Assembly (NCBI RefSeq): GCF_000758945.1
Contig: NZ_JRND01000022.1
Span: 1-43,419 of the forward strand
DNA: 43,419 nt
Reading direction: 5' to 3'
Source of the DNA: Lancefieldella parvula_C
GTDB taxonomy: Bacteria > Actinomycetota > Coriobacteriia > Coriobacteriales > Atopobiaceae
Shown here: piece by piece, positions 9,033 to 16,997 of the stretch
Layout: every line of letters begins with the position of its first letter
Position numbering within the stretch: the stretch's first letter is position 1
Translations under genes and position numbers: made by a program
Notes under the pieces: model-generated
Database searches by the model: none
What the model was told of the DNA's origin: nothing
What the model saw: only the letters and a program-made list of their open reading frames with translations

Positions 9033-9135
9033 ACGGGGTGCGTTCGAAACGGCTTGTGGTCAGAGATTGCTTGCTGTTGGTAAACAGCTTGCGTTCACAG
9101 ACCGCTTGCTGAAAGTAAATGACGTGCTACAAGTA

Positions 9136-9164
9136 GGGTTTCTCGCCAGGCGAGAAACCCTTTT
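9136..9164 (+). terminator. Rho-independent terminator after the efflux operon
   Basis: An 11-bp perfect stem (9136-9146 with 9150-9160) and a 3-nt loop are followed by TTTT. The stem is made of two inverted copies of the window's recurring word TTCTCGCC/GGCGAGAA, extended to GGGTTTCTCGCC. It serves the 5512-9032 operon on the plus strand. The long, tight stem makes this a confident call. Confidence 0.88.
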
Positions 9165-9184
9165 AAGTGCGGTGAATTGTACGG

Positions 9185-9874
9185 CTACAGCAGATCGTCC
9201 GGCGGCAGCAGCTCGATTTCCCATGTAGTTTTTACATAGCAGTTAACGTCAATATCCGATGGATCAAATGCAGGTACTTGATTTTTACTTTCGTAATCGT
9301 CATACGCACTACAAGCGCAAGCCGTATAGACAAAGTCTTTTTCTTTAATGTCATAAGTCGCATTTTGCAGTCCAACAACCTTTGCACCAGCTGCTTTGGC
9401 AAGAAGGTTAGCTTGCTGACGACAAGAAATAATAGCGTCAGTAGAAAGTTTGTTCTTAATAGGTTTTTCATTTTCTATTGCAAATTCAACTGAGAAAGTC
9501 ACTTCATCTCCACACGAACTGAGCGCTTTCCAGATTTTCTCTACAAGGTTTGTCTCAAGTTGTTCTTTAATAGATAATTCTGCACGAAAATCAAATCCTT
9601 CAACAATTGTATGAGCAACGTAATAACGCTCCCACTTTTCTTTTTGATATTGCTTAATCTCGTGAGCTGAAATCGAGTACCTGTTGTTTTTCAGAATTGA
9701 GGCAGGTAACCCGTTTTTCTGTAGCGCATCTTTGATTGTTTGAAGTAGCTCGTTATATTTGGCGGTGCATTATTCACGGTTCTTAGAAACACCTTGAATA
9801 GTAATGTCTACGCTTATGGTGTCAGGCGGAACTTGCGTGCTCAGGTTTGTAGATACGTCAATTGTTCGCTCCAT
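9185..9874 (-). pseudogene. SIMPL/DUF541-domain gene interrupted by one in-frame stop
   Basis: Read from ATG at 9874 the frame gives MERTIDVSTNLSTQVPPDTI..., followed by a TAA at 9772-9770 (codon 35), then stays open for 194 codons to the stop at 9185-9187. The whole reads like a 229-aa SIMPL (DUF541) protein: N-terminal beta strand with PPDTISVDITIQG, conserved Tyr motif (NRYSISAHE), and the C-terminal AxxKAxxLA-type helix (CRQQANLLAKAAGAKV). A G-to-T change (GAA to TAA) would explain the stop, which suggests a recent mutation or a base error. GAAGGGAA lies before the ATG. Downstream codons could restart only at the ATG near 9502, losing half the domain. Function of SIMPL proteins is varied and often unknown. 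Confidence 0.75.
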
Positions 9875-9970
9875 GGTGTGTTCCCTTCAGAGATGTTAGA
9901 GAAAAAATCAGCTGTTTGAACAGGTAATTTATTTCTCATCGTTGAATAATCATAGGCTTAAAAAGGATTC

Positions 9971-9996
9971 TGAGTGTCCAGTGTAATGGACACTCA
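9971..9996. promoter_or_regulatory. Inverted repeat with TGTCCA-N6-TGGACA core
   Basis: A perfect 10-bp inverted repeat (TGAGTGTCCA / TGGACACTCA) with a 6-nt spacer lies 95 bp upstream of the flavodoxin-ferredoxin gene. There is no T-tract, so it is more likely an operator than a terminator. The same core and spacer recur at 36446-36463 and 37929-37946. Confidence 0.55.
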
Positions 9997-10090
9997 TATA
10001 GTGGGTAGTAACTGATATTAACCAGATGAAATGGCTTATTATTAGTGTCATGGGAGTGCGGCTAATAATCACCGCGCAGGAGAGGGACAC

Positions 10091-10843
10091 ATGATTTTGT
10101 ATTTTTCTGCAACCGGTAATTGCAAATATGTTGCCGAGCGAATTGCCGCGGAGTTTAATGACACCGCAGTCTCGATCGAGGTATCAAACGGCCAGGTAAA
10201 TCTCTCAGAAGATGAGATGCTTGGCATTGTGACGCCAGTTTATAACTGGGAGCTCCCCATTACGACTCGTGAGTTTTTGCAGAATCTCCAGGTTACTGGT
10301 GCCTCTACGCCGTACATGTTTATTGTGACAACATACGGGACAACGGCTGGTTGTACGTTTGTTGACGCAAAAAAGATTCTTGCTAGCAAAGGACTAGAGC
10401 TCAACGCTGGTTTTAGCGTCAAAATGCCTGATACCTGGACTCCAATTTTTGATTTGAGCGACAAGGCAAAGGTCCAGCAAATTAACAACAAAGCCGAGAG
10501 TTATATTGACGCTGTACTAAGCGGAATCAAAGAGCGATCTGTTGGTAATCACATGCAGGGCGTTGTCCCGTACGCAGTGAGACTTTTTATGGATCCCATA
10601 TACAACAATGAAAGGAAGACGCAGCACTTCTCGGTTTCAGAAAAGTGCATCGGATGTAGTCTTTGCGCACAAAAGTGCCCAGTTCAAGCCATTCAGATGA
10701 AGGATAAGAAACCTGTGTGGGTTAAGGACCAGTGCGCCGCATGTCTTCGTTGCCTGCATCATTGTCCTACGTTTGCCATTCAGTATGGTAAGGGGGCAAC
10801 GAACAGACATGGTCAGTATAAAAATCCGCACGTCAAAGTGTAA
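10091..10843 (+). CDS. EFR1-family flavodoxin-ferredoxin protein
   Basis: The 250-aa protein joins a flavodoxin-like N-terminus to two [4Fe-4S] ferredoxin clusters. Residues 1-20 (ILYFSATGNCKYVAERIA) form the FMN-phosphate loop, and GIVTPVYNWELP matches the second flavin contact. Cluster motifs are CIGCSLCAQKCP (Cys 186, 189, 192, 196) and CAACLRCLHHCP (Cys 215, 218, 221, 225). This is the EFR1 arrangement common in strict anaerobes, likely a cytosolic electron carrier or reductase; partner and substrate are unknown. The ribosome site GGAGAGGG precedes the ATG. The upstream inverted repeat suggests regulation shared with the region at 36-38 kb. Confidence 0.92.
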   Translation: MILYFSATGNCKYVAERIAAEFNDTAVSIEVSNGQVNLSEDEMLGIVTPVYNWELPITTREFLQNLQVTGASTPYMFIVTTYGTTAGCTFVDAKKILASKGLELNAGFSVKMPDTWTPIFDLSDKAKVQQINNKAESYIDAVLSGIKERSVGNHMQGVVPYAVRLFMDPIYNNERKTQHFSVSEKCIGCSLCAQKCPVQAIQMKDKKPVWVKDQCAACLRCLHHCPTFAIQYGKGATNRHGQYKNPHVKV

Positions 10844-10912
10844 ATATTGGTGTAAACTTTATGGCATAGTTCACTTAGGCTAACAAAGTGCTAACCGAAT
10901 GGAGCTTAACAA

Positions 10913-11413
10913 ATGCCTGCTCAGAACGAGAAGAAGGATCACCTTCCAGTACTTGGTGTCGGCCCCGCTTATGTGATTGCCATCACGGTGCTGACGGTTG
11001 CGTGCATTGCCCTGTCTAAGCTTGGATTTCTTCCGTACCTTCGCATTCGAGCCACGGTCGGCGTGATGCACACCGTGGGCACGGCTTTTCTGATTGTGGG
11101 CATCTGGCTGTGGGTTTCAGCTGCCATCAAAGAAAAACTTCGTGAGAAGATCATTGCAAATCAGCTGGTAACTACTGGTGTTTATGCGCTGGTAAGAAAC
11201 CCTATCTACTCCGCATTTGCGTTTGTTATGTCGGGTGCGGTGCTGCTCTCTAGTAATCTTTATCTGCTGCCTCTACATCTTGTGTTTTGGGCGCTCTTAA
11301 CTGTGATGATGCAGGCAACGGAGGAGAAGTGGCTTCTCGAGCAGTTTGGTGATGAGTACAAAGAGTACTGCAAACGAGTCAATCGCTGCATTCCATGGTT
11401 TCCCAGACACTAG
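10913..11413 (+). CDS. Membrane methyltransferase-like protein, ICMT/PEMT family
   Basis: A 166-aa protein with about four membrane segments (around residues 20-40, 50-70, 100-125 and within 115-135). The C-terminal half has the isoprenylcysteine/phospholipid methyltransferase pattern: LVTTGVYALVRNPIY (SAM-contact RNP-Y region) and a terminal EEKWLLEQFGDEYKEYCKRV ending in IPWF. In bacteria these small proteins are thought to methylate lipids or small molecules, but substrates are mostly unknown. GGAG at about 10900 sets the start. A hairpin at 11455-11483 follows. Confidence 0.85.
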   Translation: MPAQNEKKDHLPVLGVGPAYVIAITVLTVACIALSKLGFLPYLRIRATVGVMHTVGTAFLIVGIWLWVSAAIKEKLREKIIANQLVTTGVYALVRNPIYSAFAFVMSGAVLLSSNLYLLPLHLVFWALLTVMMQATEEKWLLEQFGDEYKEYCKRVNRCIPWFPRH

Positions 11414-11454
11414 CGTTTAACGTGAATATAAACGTGACCATTTGCTTTTATTCG

Positions 11455-11490
11455 AGCCCCAGTTCCATAGGTGAGCTGGGGCTTATTTGA
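11455..11490 (+). terminator. Probable terminator after the methyltransferase gene
   Basis: AGCCCCAG (11455-11462) pairs with CTGGGGCT (11476-11483), an 8-bp stem with a 13-nt loop, followed by a T-rich stretch TTATTTGATTTT. The loose T-tract lowers certainty. Confidence 0.5.
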
Positions 11491-11633
11491 TTTTCTCGCT
11501 ATATAAATACTTTTACGAAGCGGCTATGATATACATACGTCCGCAAGGCATAATTGTGTCATGCCTGCACTATACACGTCATGCTAGTTTGTTAGTGCTT
11601 GTACCTGCTGCTTCAGGAGAAACGAGAGATACC

Positions 11634-13580
11634 ATGCTGGATATTCGTCGCGTTTTGGCAAGTGCGCCCAAAAAGCATACGGAGGAGACACTCAATTCTC
11701 TGACGACTGTGTGGGGAGAGGCGCTTGATTCGTCGAACGTGTTGCCTGAGTATCCGTGTCCTCGTATGCAGCGTGACAATTACGTGATGTTAAACGGCGT
11801 ATGGGATTACGCGATTGTGCCGGTAGATGGCGGGATTGGTGTAGAGACCCTCGCGCAACAGGCGATTCCTTCCTGTTGGGACGGACAGATTGTGGTGCCG
11901 TTCTCGCCAGAAGCTCCGCTTTCTGGGGTTGGTCGAACGGTGCGTCCGTATGAGCTTTTATGGTACAGGCGCAAAATTGACTTGCCAGAACTGGTCGATG
12001 ACCAGCGACTTATTCTGCATTTTGATGCTGTCGACTGGATGTGCGCGTGTTTTGTAAACGGCAAGCTCGCCGGCACGCATACCGGCGGCTACCTGCCGTT
12101 TTCGTTTGACATCACGGATCTGCTTGGGTTGGTCGAGGCGGAAGGCGTGGCTGAGAGTGCGGCTGAGGTGGCGACTGCGGCGAAGGTGGCGGACGCGGCG
12201 AAGAGTGGGACCACCGCTGAGCTTGTGCTTTGCGTTTGGGATCCAAGTGACGCTGGCTCTCAACTGCGAGGTAAACAGCGACTTTCTCGTGGCGACATTT
12301 GGTACACCGCTCAAAGTGGCATTTGGCAGAGCGTTTGGTATGAAGTTGTTTCTGCAGCTCATCTTGAGTCGCTAACGTTGAAGGGCGACATGTACGGCGT
12401 GCTTGAAGTTAAGACGAACGTACAGGTAAGCGGGCAGGCAAGCTTGCAGTCGGAGGCACTGGAGCTGGAGTTGGCGCTCAAGGATGAGCTTGGGCAAGAC
12501 GTTCTTCTCGCCAGGCTTCCGGTGAGCGAAGCAGGAGAAATTTGCGAGGAACTACAGGTAGACAAACCGCAGTTGTGGTCTCCGGAGAGACCGTACCTCT
12601 ATTTCGTGGAGGCAACACTTTGGCAGAATGGTGCGGCGGTCGATTTTGTTCGGAGCTATTGCGCGTTTCGTACTGTTGAGGTGAAGCCTGATGAGGTTGG
12701 CGTGCCAAGGGTTCACTTGAACAGGGCGCCATATTTTGTGCGCGGCGTGCTTGATCAGGGCTACTGGCCTGACGGATTGATGACTGCACCGTCCGATAAT
12801 GCGCTGGTATTTGACATAGAGGCTATGAAATCGGCTGGTTTTAATACGCTGCGTAAACATATCAAGATTGAAAGCGAGCGGTGGTACTACCATTGCGACC
12901 GACTCGGCATGCTGGTTTGGCAGGATTGTGTTTCGGGAGGTAGTGCGTATAGTCCCTGGCACACGAGTCAGAAGCCGACGCTGTTCAGCTTTACTTGGGG
13001 CCGATTTGACGACTCAACTCCAGAACATCATCAGGCTTTATCCGCAGGTAACGAGGCATATCGCAAAGAGTGGACAGAAACCTGTCAAGGAATGGTCAAA
13101 CTCCTGGACGGGCATCCATCGATTGGATTTTGGACGCTCTTTAATGAGGGCTGGGGACAGTTTGATACTTGCGCAGCTACTGAGGCTGTTCGCGCGCTGG
13201 ATGCAACACGTCCAATTGATGCGACAAGCGGCTGGTATGATCAGGGCTGTGGAGATTTTATGAGCATTCACAATTACTTCCGCCCACTTCGCGCAGGTTG
13301 GAGCGGGAAGCAACGGGGGAATCGAGCGGCAATAATCTCTGAGTTTGGTGGTCTTGCGCAGATGACACCAGGTCATACGTCACTTGACCACTCATATGGG
13401 TACGGGGATTTTGCCACGGTTGAGGATTGGCGAGTGGCTGTCAAAAAGTTGCTTACAGAGGCGGAATCGCTGCAGGTTGAAGGCCTTGCGGGATACATTT
13501 ACACCCAGGTATCAGACGTCGAGGAAGAGGTAAACGGCCTGCTCACTTACGACCGGAAGATCAACAAGTTTGAAGGGTAG
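11634..13580 (+). CDS. Glycoside hydrolase family 2 enzyme (beta-galactosidase/glucuronidase-like)
   Basis: The 648-aa protein has the GH2 order: sugar-binding jelly roll (about 40-225), immunoglobulin-like middle domain (about 240-350), TIM barrel (about 360-648). Catalytic residues are visible: acid/base Glu505 in FNEGWGQF and nucleophile Glu570 in ISEFGG. RGVLDQGYWPDGL and FNTLRKHIKIESERWYYHCD are typical barrel features. There is no signal peptide, so it is probably cytosolic and would act on imported oligosaccharides; linkage specificity is not readable. An Ala/Glu/Val-rich insert (about residues 163-200) breaks the sugar-binding domain. The frame is open back to 11487, but the start at 11634 fits the first conserved residues and GAGAG just upstream. 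Confidence 0.92.
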   Translation: MLDIRRVLASAPKKHTEETLNSLTTVWGEALDSSNVLPEYPCPRMQRDNYVMLNGVWDYAIVPVDGGIGVETLAQQAIPSCWDGQIVVPFSPEAPLSGVGRTVRPYELLWYRRKIDLPELVDDQRLILHFDAVDWMCACFVNGKLAGTHTGGYLPFSFDITDLLGLVEAEGVAESAAEVATAAKVADAAKSGTTAELVLCVWDPSDAGSQLRGKQRLSRGDIWYTAQSGIWQSVWYEVVSAAHLESLTLKGDMYGVLEVKTNVQVSGQASLQSEALELELALKDELGQDVLLARLPVSEAGEICEELQVDKPQLWSPERPYLYFVEATLWQNGAAVDFVRSYCAFRTVEVKPDEVGVPRVHLNRAPYFVRGVLDQGYWPDGLMTAPSDNALVFDIEAMKSAGFNTLRKHIKIESERWYYHCDRLGMLVWQDCVSGGSAYSPWHTSQKPTLFSFTWGRFDDSTPEHHQALSAGNEAYRKEWTETCQGMVKLLDGHPSIGFWTLFNEGWGQFDTCAATEAVRALDATRPIDATSGWYDQGCGDFMSIHNYFRPLRAGWSGKQRGNRAAIISEFGGLAQMTPGHTSLDHSYGYGDFATVEDWRVAVKKLLTEAESLQVEGLAGYIYTQVSDVEEEVNGLLTYDRKINKFEG

Positions 13581-13725
13581 TAGCTGTCGAGTGTTGTTGG
13601 ATAACGTTAGATGGCTTCGGTAGTGCTTGACGGTGCCCGGTAGTCAAGCGATGAACAATTGAGTGAAAGATGCCCAGTTGGTTGAGGTGTGTCCAGTAAT
13701 ACCGAATGCTGATTTTCGCCAAAGT

Positions 13726-13873
13726 GGTAAAAAATGCGTTTAGTTGGAATTTCATTTTTCTGCATAACGAGTTTTCGCAGATAAAAAATTGCAACGGTGG
13801 TAAAAAATGGTCTTAGTTGGAGATAAAAATGACTTTTTAAAGATTTGATCTCCAACTAAACGGATTTTTTACC
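13726..13873. repeat. 22-nt-box intergenic element, copy 1
   Basis: Boxes of 22 nt (GGTAAAAAAT followed by a variable base and CGTTTAGTTGG) lie at 13726-13747 and 13799-13820 in direct orientation and at 13852-13873 inverted. The second and third boxes, with flanking AGA/TCT, can fold into a hairpin of about 25 bp with mismatches. The second copy of the element is at 22347-22493 with box spacing equal to within 1 nt. Similarity continues past the last box (CCTTTTT, then CCTAAA). The origin is unknown; a MITE-like or structured RNA element is possible. Confidence 0.85.
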
Positions 13874-14000
13874 TTTTTAGTCCCCTAAATTTTGGCCTAA
13901 AAATTGAGTGATACACAATATTGAATATCCGATGATAGATATTCGTAGAAATGAATACATTTCTAGCTGAAATAGAAATTTTGTAACTTAACTCAAAAAA

Positions 14001-14034
14001 CTCGCCTTCCAGAGGTCTATTTCTGGAAGGCGAG
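14001..14034 (-). terminator. Terminator of the apbE/flavin-reductase operon
   Basis: CTCGCCTTCCAGA (14001-14013) pairs perfectly with TCTGGAAGGCGAG (14022-14034): a 13-bp stem with an 8-nt loop. On the minus strand it is followed by TTTTTTGAG, giving an ideal intrinsic terminator about 140 nt after the stop of the 14171-15388 gene. Confidence 0.9.
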
Positions 14035-14109
14035 GGAAGTATATTACTCCAGTTGCGTGTCATTGCACTTGGTCGCACGTATGTGTAGGTAGGCGCATCA
14101 AGGGCGTCG

Positions 14110-14168
14110 CAGTCGCGCTTCAACTTGCGCTCTGTTGCGCGTTGAGCGCGTTGCAGCACATAGCTGCA
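14110..14168 (-). other. GC-rich hairpins in the 3' untranslated region of the flavin operon
   Basis: Two palindromes lie just after the stop codon of the flavin reductase-PAS gene: CGCGCTTCAAC (14114-14124) with GTTGAGCGCG (14141-14150), one bulged base, and TGCAGC (14152-14157) with GCTGCA (14163-14168). Neither has a T-tract. They may protect the mRNA 3' end or be remnants of a larger structure. Confidence 0.45.
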
Positions 14169-14170
14169 CG

Positions 14171-15388
14171 TTAAGCGCTTGCTCCGGAGGTAGCATCTAC
14201 GCCTGCACTTGGTGCGGGAGCACCAGCAGCAGGGGCGGGAGCACCAGCTGGCGGAACAACTGCGCCGCTAGCGCTTACGAGACGCTGACCTGTGGTTTGC
14301 AGGTACCAATCAAGCCATGGCTTGAAGTTAAAGACAATCTCATTAATGCCTGCGTATGAGCCATCAGGATAGTACATTGCCTGGTAGTTGTGGGTGTTGA
14401 TGATGTCGGCTGGTGTACCTGGGACAATGGTGCGTACATACTCTTTGTCGCCGTTGCGAAGAACGCCGATGACAAACTCAACGTTCTTCATGCGACCCTC
14501 TGGAAGAGAGCTGTGAACTGTGGAAAGACGGTCACCCGACTGCTCAGGAACGCGTTTTGCCAGCATAGTGTCTGGGTTGTCATGAGCGTTGTTGTAGTAA
14601 AGGAACTGGTTGTTGTCGTCCGCGTAAGTTAGCTCAAATGGCATTGCCTTCAGGAACATGTCAATCTGGTTGACCGTCAAAATGCCGTGGTCAAGCTTAA
14701 CGTATGTGTCGCCCGAAACCGCGCCCACAAGCTCGGCGGCCTTCTCGACCCAATCAGGATCGTCGGGATCAATGCCCTGGATAGTGGTGGAAATTGAGTT
14801 GGTTACGTCCAGATCCTCTGGCGCGATTGGCTTTGGCTTCTTCAACTTGGAGACCACCTCTACGTATTTGACAAAGTTATCCAGGCAAAGGCCCAGGAAG
14901 CCGACAGTGCGCTCGTCGATAATGTTGCCATCCTCGTCAAAAGCCTGCTTGGCCTTTCCAAGAAGGAACTCGTTACCAGGTAAAACGTATGCATTTACGC
15001 CCGGAGCGTCCAAAATCTTGCGCAGATGAACCTGTGCGCGAGAAGTGCCCTGGTCGTAGTAAGAAGCGCCGACAATCATGACGGGCTTGTTCTCAAACGG
15101 ATGCACATCGTAGGAGAGCCACTCGATGACACTCTTCAGCGCAGGTGAGATGGTGTGGTTGTGCTCGGGCGTAGAAATAATGACGCCGTCAGCGCGGGTA
15201 ATCTTGTTGTACAGCAGGCGGAGCTGGAAGTTCTCGTCCCACTTGAGGTCCTGGTTGAATAGAGGGATGTTATCGATCTCAAGGATCTCAAGCTCAAACT
15301 GCTTGGCAAAATGCTTTTTGATGAAGTGCAGAAGCTTTCGGTTATAGGAAATCTCCGCATTTGAACCGACGATTCCGACAAATTTCAT
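14171..15388 (-). CDS. NAD(P)H-dependent FMN reductase fused to a PAS-like domain
   Basis: The 405-aa protein has two parts. Residues 1-185 are a flavodoxin-fold FMN reductase (MKFVGIVGSNAEISYNRKLL, GVIISTPEHNHTISPALKSV, KPVMIVGAS), paralogous to the upstream gene. Residues about 235-370 resemble the PAS_10-type sensor domain seen in DUF438 proteins: FLKAMPFELTYADDNNQF, LAKRVPEQSGDRLSTVHSS, then EFVIGVLRNGDKEYV and NFKPWLDWY. The tail (about 375-405) is a Pro/Ala/Gly low-complexity run (PAGAPAPAAGAPAPSAG). The PAS part could bind flavin or haem, or sense redox; this is inference. It is last of three genes, 20 bp after the previous one, with an AAGGAA ribosome site. Confidence 0.88.
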   Translation of the reverse strand: MKFVGIVGSNAEISYNRKLLHFIKKHFAKQFELEILEIDNIPLFNQDLKWDENFQLRLLYNKITRADGVIISTPEHNHTISPALKSVIEWLSYDVHPFENKPVMIVGASYYDQGTSRAQVHLRKILDAPGVNAYVLPGNEFLLGKAKQAFDEDGNIIDERTVGFLGLCLDNFVKYVEVVSKLKKPKPIAPEDLDVTNSISTTIQGIDPDDPDWVEKAAELVGAVSGDTYVKLDHGILTVNQIDMFLKAMPFELTYADDNNQFLYYNNAHDNPDTMLAKRVPEQSGDRLSTVHSSLPEGRMKNVEFVIGVLRNGDKEYVRTIVPGTPADIINTHNYQAMYYPDGSYAGINEIVFNFKPWLDWYLQTTGQRLVSASGAVVPPAGAPAPAAGAPAPSAGVDATSGASA

Positions 15389-15408
15389 AGTAGTAGTTCC
15401 TTCCAGGC

Positions 15409-16017
15409 CTACAGGTTTTCCCAGTCAAAGTTCTCGGCCTCTTTGCGGAGAAGTTCGCGCGATGCGGCCATTTTCTCGTTGAGTTTCACAAACAGACGAA
15501 AATCGTCAAAAAGCAGGTCAAGCTTCTTGACGGTAGCTTTGTCCTTCAAGCTGCCCTTCTCGTCAAATGCCTGGGCGGCGCGGCCAAGAAGGAACTCGGA
15601 ACCTGGCATGATTGCGGCCTTGAGCTCGGGAGCGTCCAGAATTTGACGGAGCTGAAGCTGTGCGCGAGAAGATCCGAGTGTGCCCAGGGATGCGCCGACA
15701 ATCATGACTGGCTTGTTGACCATAGGGAAGATGCCGTAGGACAGCCAAGCAAGCGCGTTTTGCAGGACCGCTGGAATGGAGTGGTCGTACTCTGGAGTTG
15801 CGATGATGACGCCGTCGGCGGCCTCAATTTTCTTTGCAAGCTCTGAGACAACCTCGGGGACCTTCATCTTTTGAGGCTTGTTGAACAGGGGAATGTTGTC
15901 AATCTCCACCAGCTCAATAGAGGCCTTGTCGGCAAAGTGCTTCTGCATAAACTGCAGGAGTCTTCGGTTATTTGACTCTTTTGAATTGGTGCCAATAAGG
16001 CCAACAAAGTTAAGCAT
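15409..16017 (-). CDS. NAD(P)H-dependent FMN reductase
   Basis: A 202-aa flavodoxin-fold flavin reductase. FVGLIGTNSKESNNRRLL forms the FMN-phosphate loop, and GVIIATPEYDHSIPAVLQNALAWLS is the family's central PEY motif followed by the KPVMIVGAS strand. Length is typical. It likely transfers electrons from NAD(P)H to FMN or to quinone, chromate or azo-type acceptors in the cytosol. The ATG at 16017 is preferred over the TTG one codon earlier because AAGGAAG precedes it. It lies 17 bp after apbE and 20 bp before the paralogous fusion gene, so the three are surely co-transcribed. Confidence 0.92.
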   Translation of the reverse strand: MLNFVGLIGTNSKESNNRRLLQFMQKHFADKASIELVEIDNIPLFNKPQKMKVPEVVSELAKKIEAADGVIIATPEYDHSIPAVLQNALAWLSYGIFPMVNKPVMIVGASLGTLGSSRAQLQLRQILDAPELKAAIMPGSEFLLGRAAQAFDEKGSLKDKATVKKLDLLFDDFRLFVKLNEKMAASRELLRKEAENFDWENL

Positions 16018-16034
16018 CAAACTTCCTTTCTGAA

Positions 16035-16997
16035 TTACGCAAGGAACTCAGGCGAGATTCCCGACGAATAATATACGCGATTATCAGTGGTTACTATGAG
16101 CGCCTCGATGCCTTTTTCTTGTTCAACACGGGCAAGGAGTTGTTTGGGTTTCTCGCCATAAAGGCGCGTGGTCCAAATTTCTCCATCAAGTGAGTTGTCC
16201 GAGATAATCGTGATGCTCGTAAGTTGCGTGTCAACTGGATAGCCTGTCTTGCGGTCAAGAATGTGGTGATAGGTGTGCTCGTTTACCTGCAGTTTCCTTT
16301 CGTAGGTACCGGAGGTCACCACGGACTGGTTGCAAATAGGCAGCACAGCAAGGTTGGTGCCTCGCGGTTGTCGCGGATTCTGGATGCCAATCTGCCACGG
16401 CCTGTTCGAGAGCACATTGGAGCCAATTGTCTTAATGTTACCGCCAAGGTTGATAAGGGCGGACATAACGTGCTGACTTTTCAGATAATCTGCAATTTTG
16501 TCAGCGATATAGCCTTTGGCCAAGCACCCCAGGTCCAGCTTCATGCTCTCTTTGGCGAGAAACACGGTGCAGCTCAGAGGATCCAATTCAATGAGTTGTG
16601 GATCAGTAAGCGACAGCGCGTGCGTGACCTCGGCGTTATTTGGAATGCGAGCGTCAGAAAAGCCGATTCGCCAGGTTTGTACCAAGGGGCCAAGTGCAAT
16701 GTTTAAATGACTTGCAGGTATAAGGCTTTGTTCTTTGCCAATTTGAATGAGCTCAAACAGCTCGGGGTCAACGGGGACAGGATGCTTGCCTGCTGCATGA
16801 TTGATCTGCATAAGCTCGGAATTGGCGTCGTTTGCGCTAAACCGCTGGTTATAGATGTTAAGGAGTTCAAAGACGTTATCAAGTAGCTGTTCTGCAGCGC
16901 GCTCTTCCTGCGAATCATTGGAGGGTGGCAATAAAGAAATGGTGATAGTCGCGCCCATCAGGTGAGTTGATCTGGAAATGTAGGCTCGTTCTGGCAC
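16035..16997 (-). CDS. apbE: FAD:protein FMN transferase (ApbE)
   Basis: ApbE moves FMN from FAD onto Ser/Thr of target flavoproteins. The 320-aa protein carries the family signatures: HLMGATITI near the N-terminus, MKLDLGCLAKGYIADKI, ALINLGGNIKTIG, WQIGIQNP, and VVTSGTYERKL with HHILDRKTGYP (metal/FAD site). It has no lipobox or signal peptide, unlike many exported ApbE proteins, so it would act in the cytosol unless the start is wrong. The start is GTG at 16997 behind GGAGAG. It leads an operon with two flavin reductases, linking flavin supply or flavinylation to them. No candidate FMN-binding target domain is visible in the window. Confidence 0.93.
   Translation of the reverse strand: MPERAYISRSTHLMGATITISLLPPSNDSQEERAAEQLLDNVFELLNIYNQRFSANDANSELMQINHAAGKHPVPVDPELFELIQIGKEQSLIPASHLNIALGPLVQTWRIGFSDARIPNNAEVTHALSLTDPQLIELDPLSCTVFLAKESMKLDLGCLAKGYIADKIADYLKSQHVMSALINLGGNIKTIGSNVLSNRPWQIGIQNPRQPRGTNLAVLPICNQSVVTSGTYERKLQVNEHTYHHILDRKTGYPVDTQLTSITIISDNSLDGEIWTTRLYGEKPKQLLARVEQEKGIEALIVTTDNRVYYSSGISPEFLA

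Larger units (their letters stand above)
13581..14170. other. Non-coding region holding a repeat element and 3' hairpins
   Basis: I see no convincing gene. From the left it holds a weak 7-bp hairpin (13625-13649), the 22-nt-box repeat element (13726-13873), the terminator of the minus-strand flavin operon (14001-14034), and two GC-rich hairpins next to that operon's last stop codon. Short ORFs here are translations of these repeats. Confidence 0.7.

Noticed and set aside
13607..13855. Small minus-strand ORFs over the repeat element (also 22284-22475 and 22228-22479)
   Set aside because: Their shared peptide words (QLNAFFT, PTKRIFYH) are just translations of the 22-nt boxes in different frames; no ribosome sites and no conserved protein.
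13726..13873. CRISPR array at the 22-nt boxes
   Set aside because: Only three boxes, one inverted, with unequal spacers of about 51 and 31 nt and no cas genes.
13869..14159. 96-codon minus-strand ORF after the flavin operon
   Set aside because: It runs straight through the strong terminator and hairpins and shows no protein-like features.
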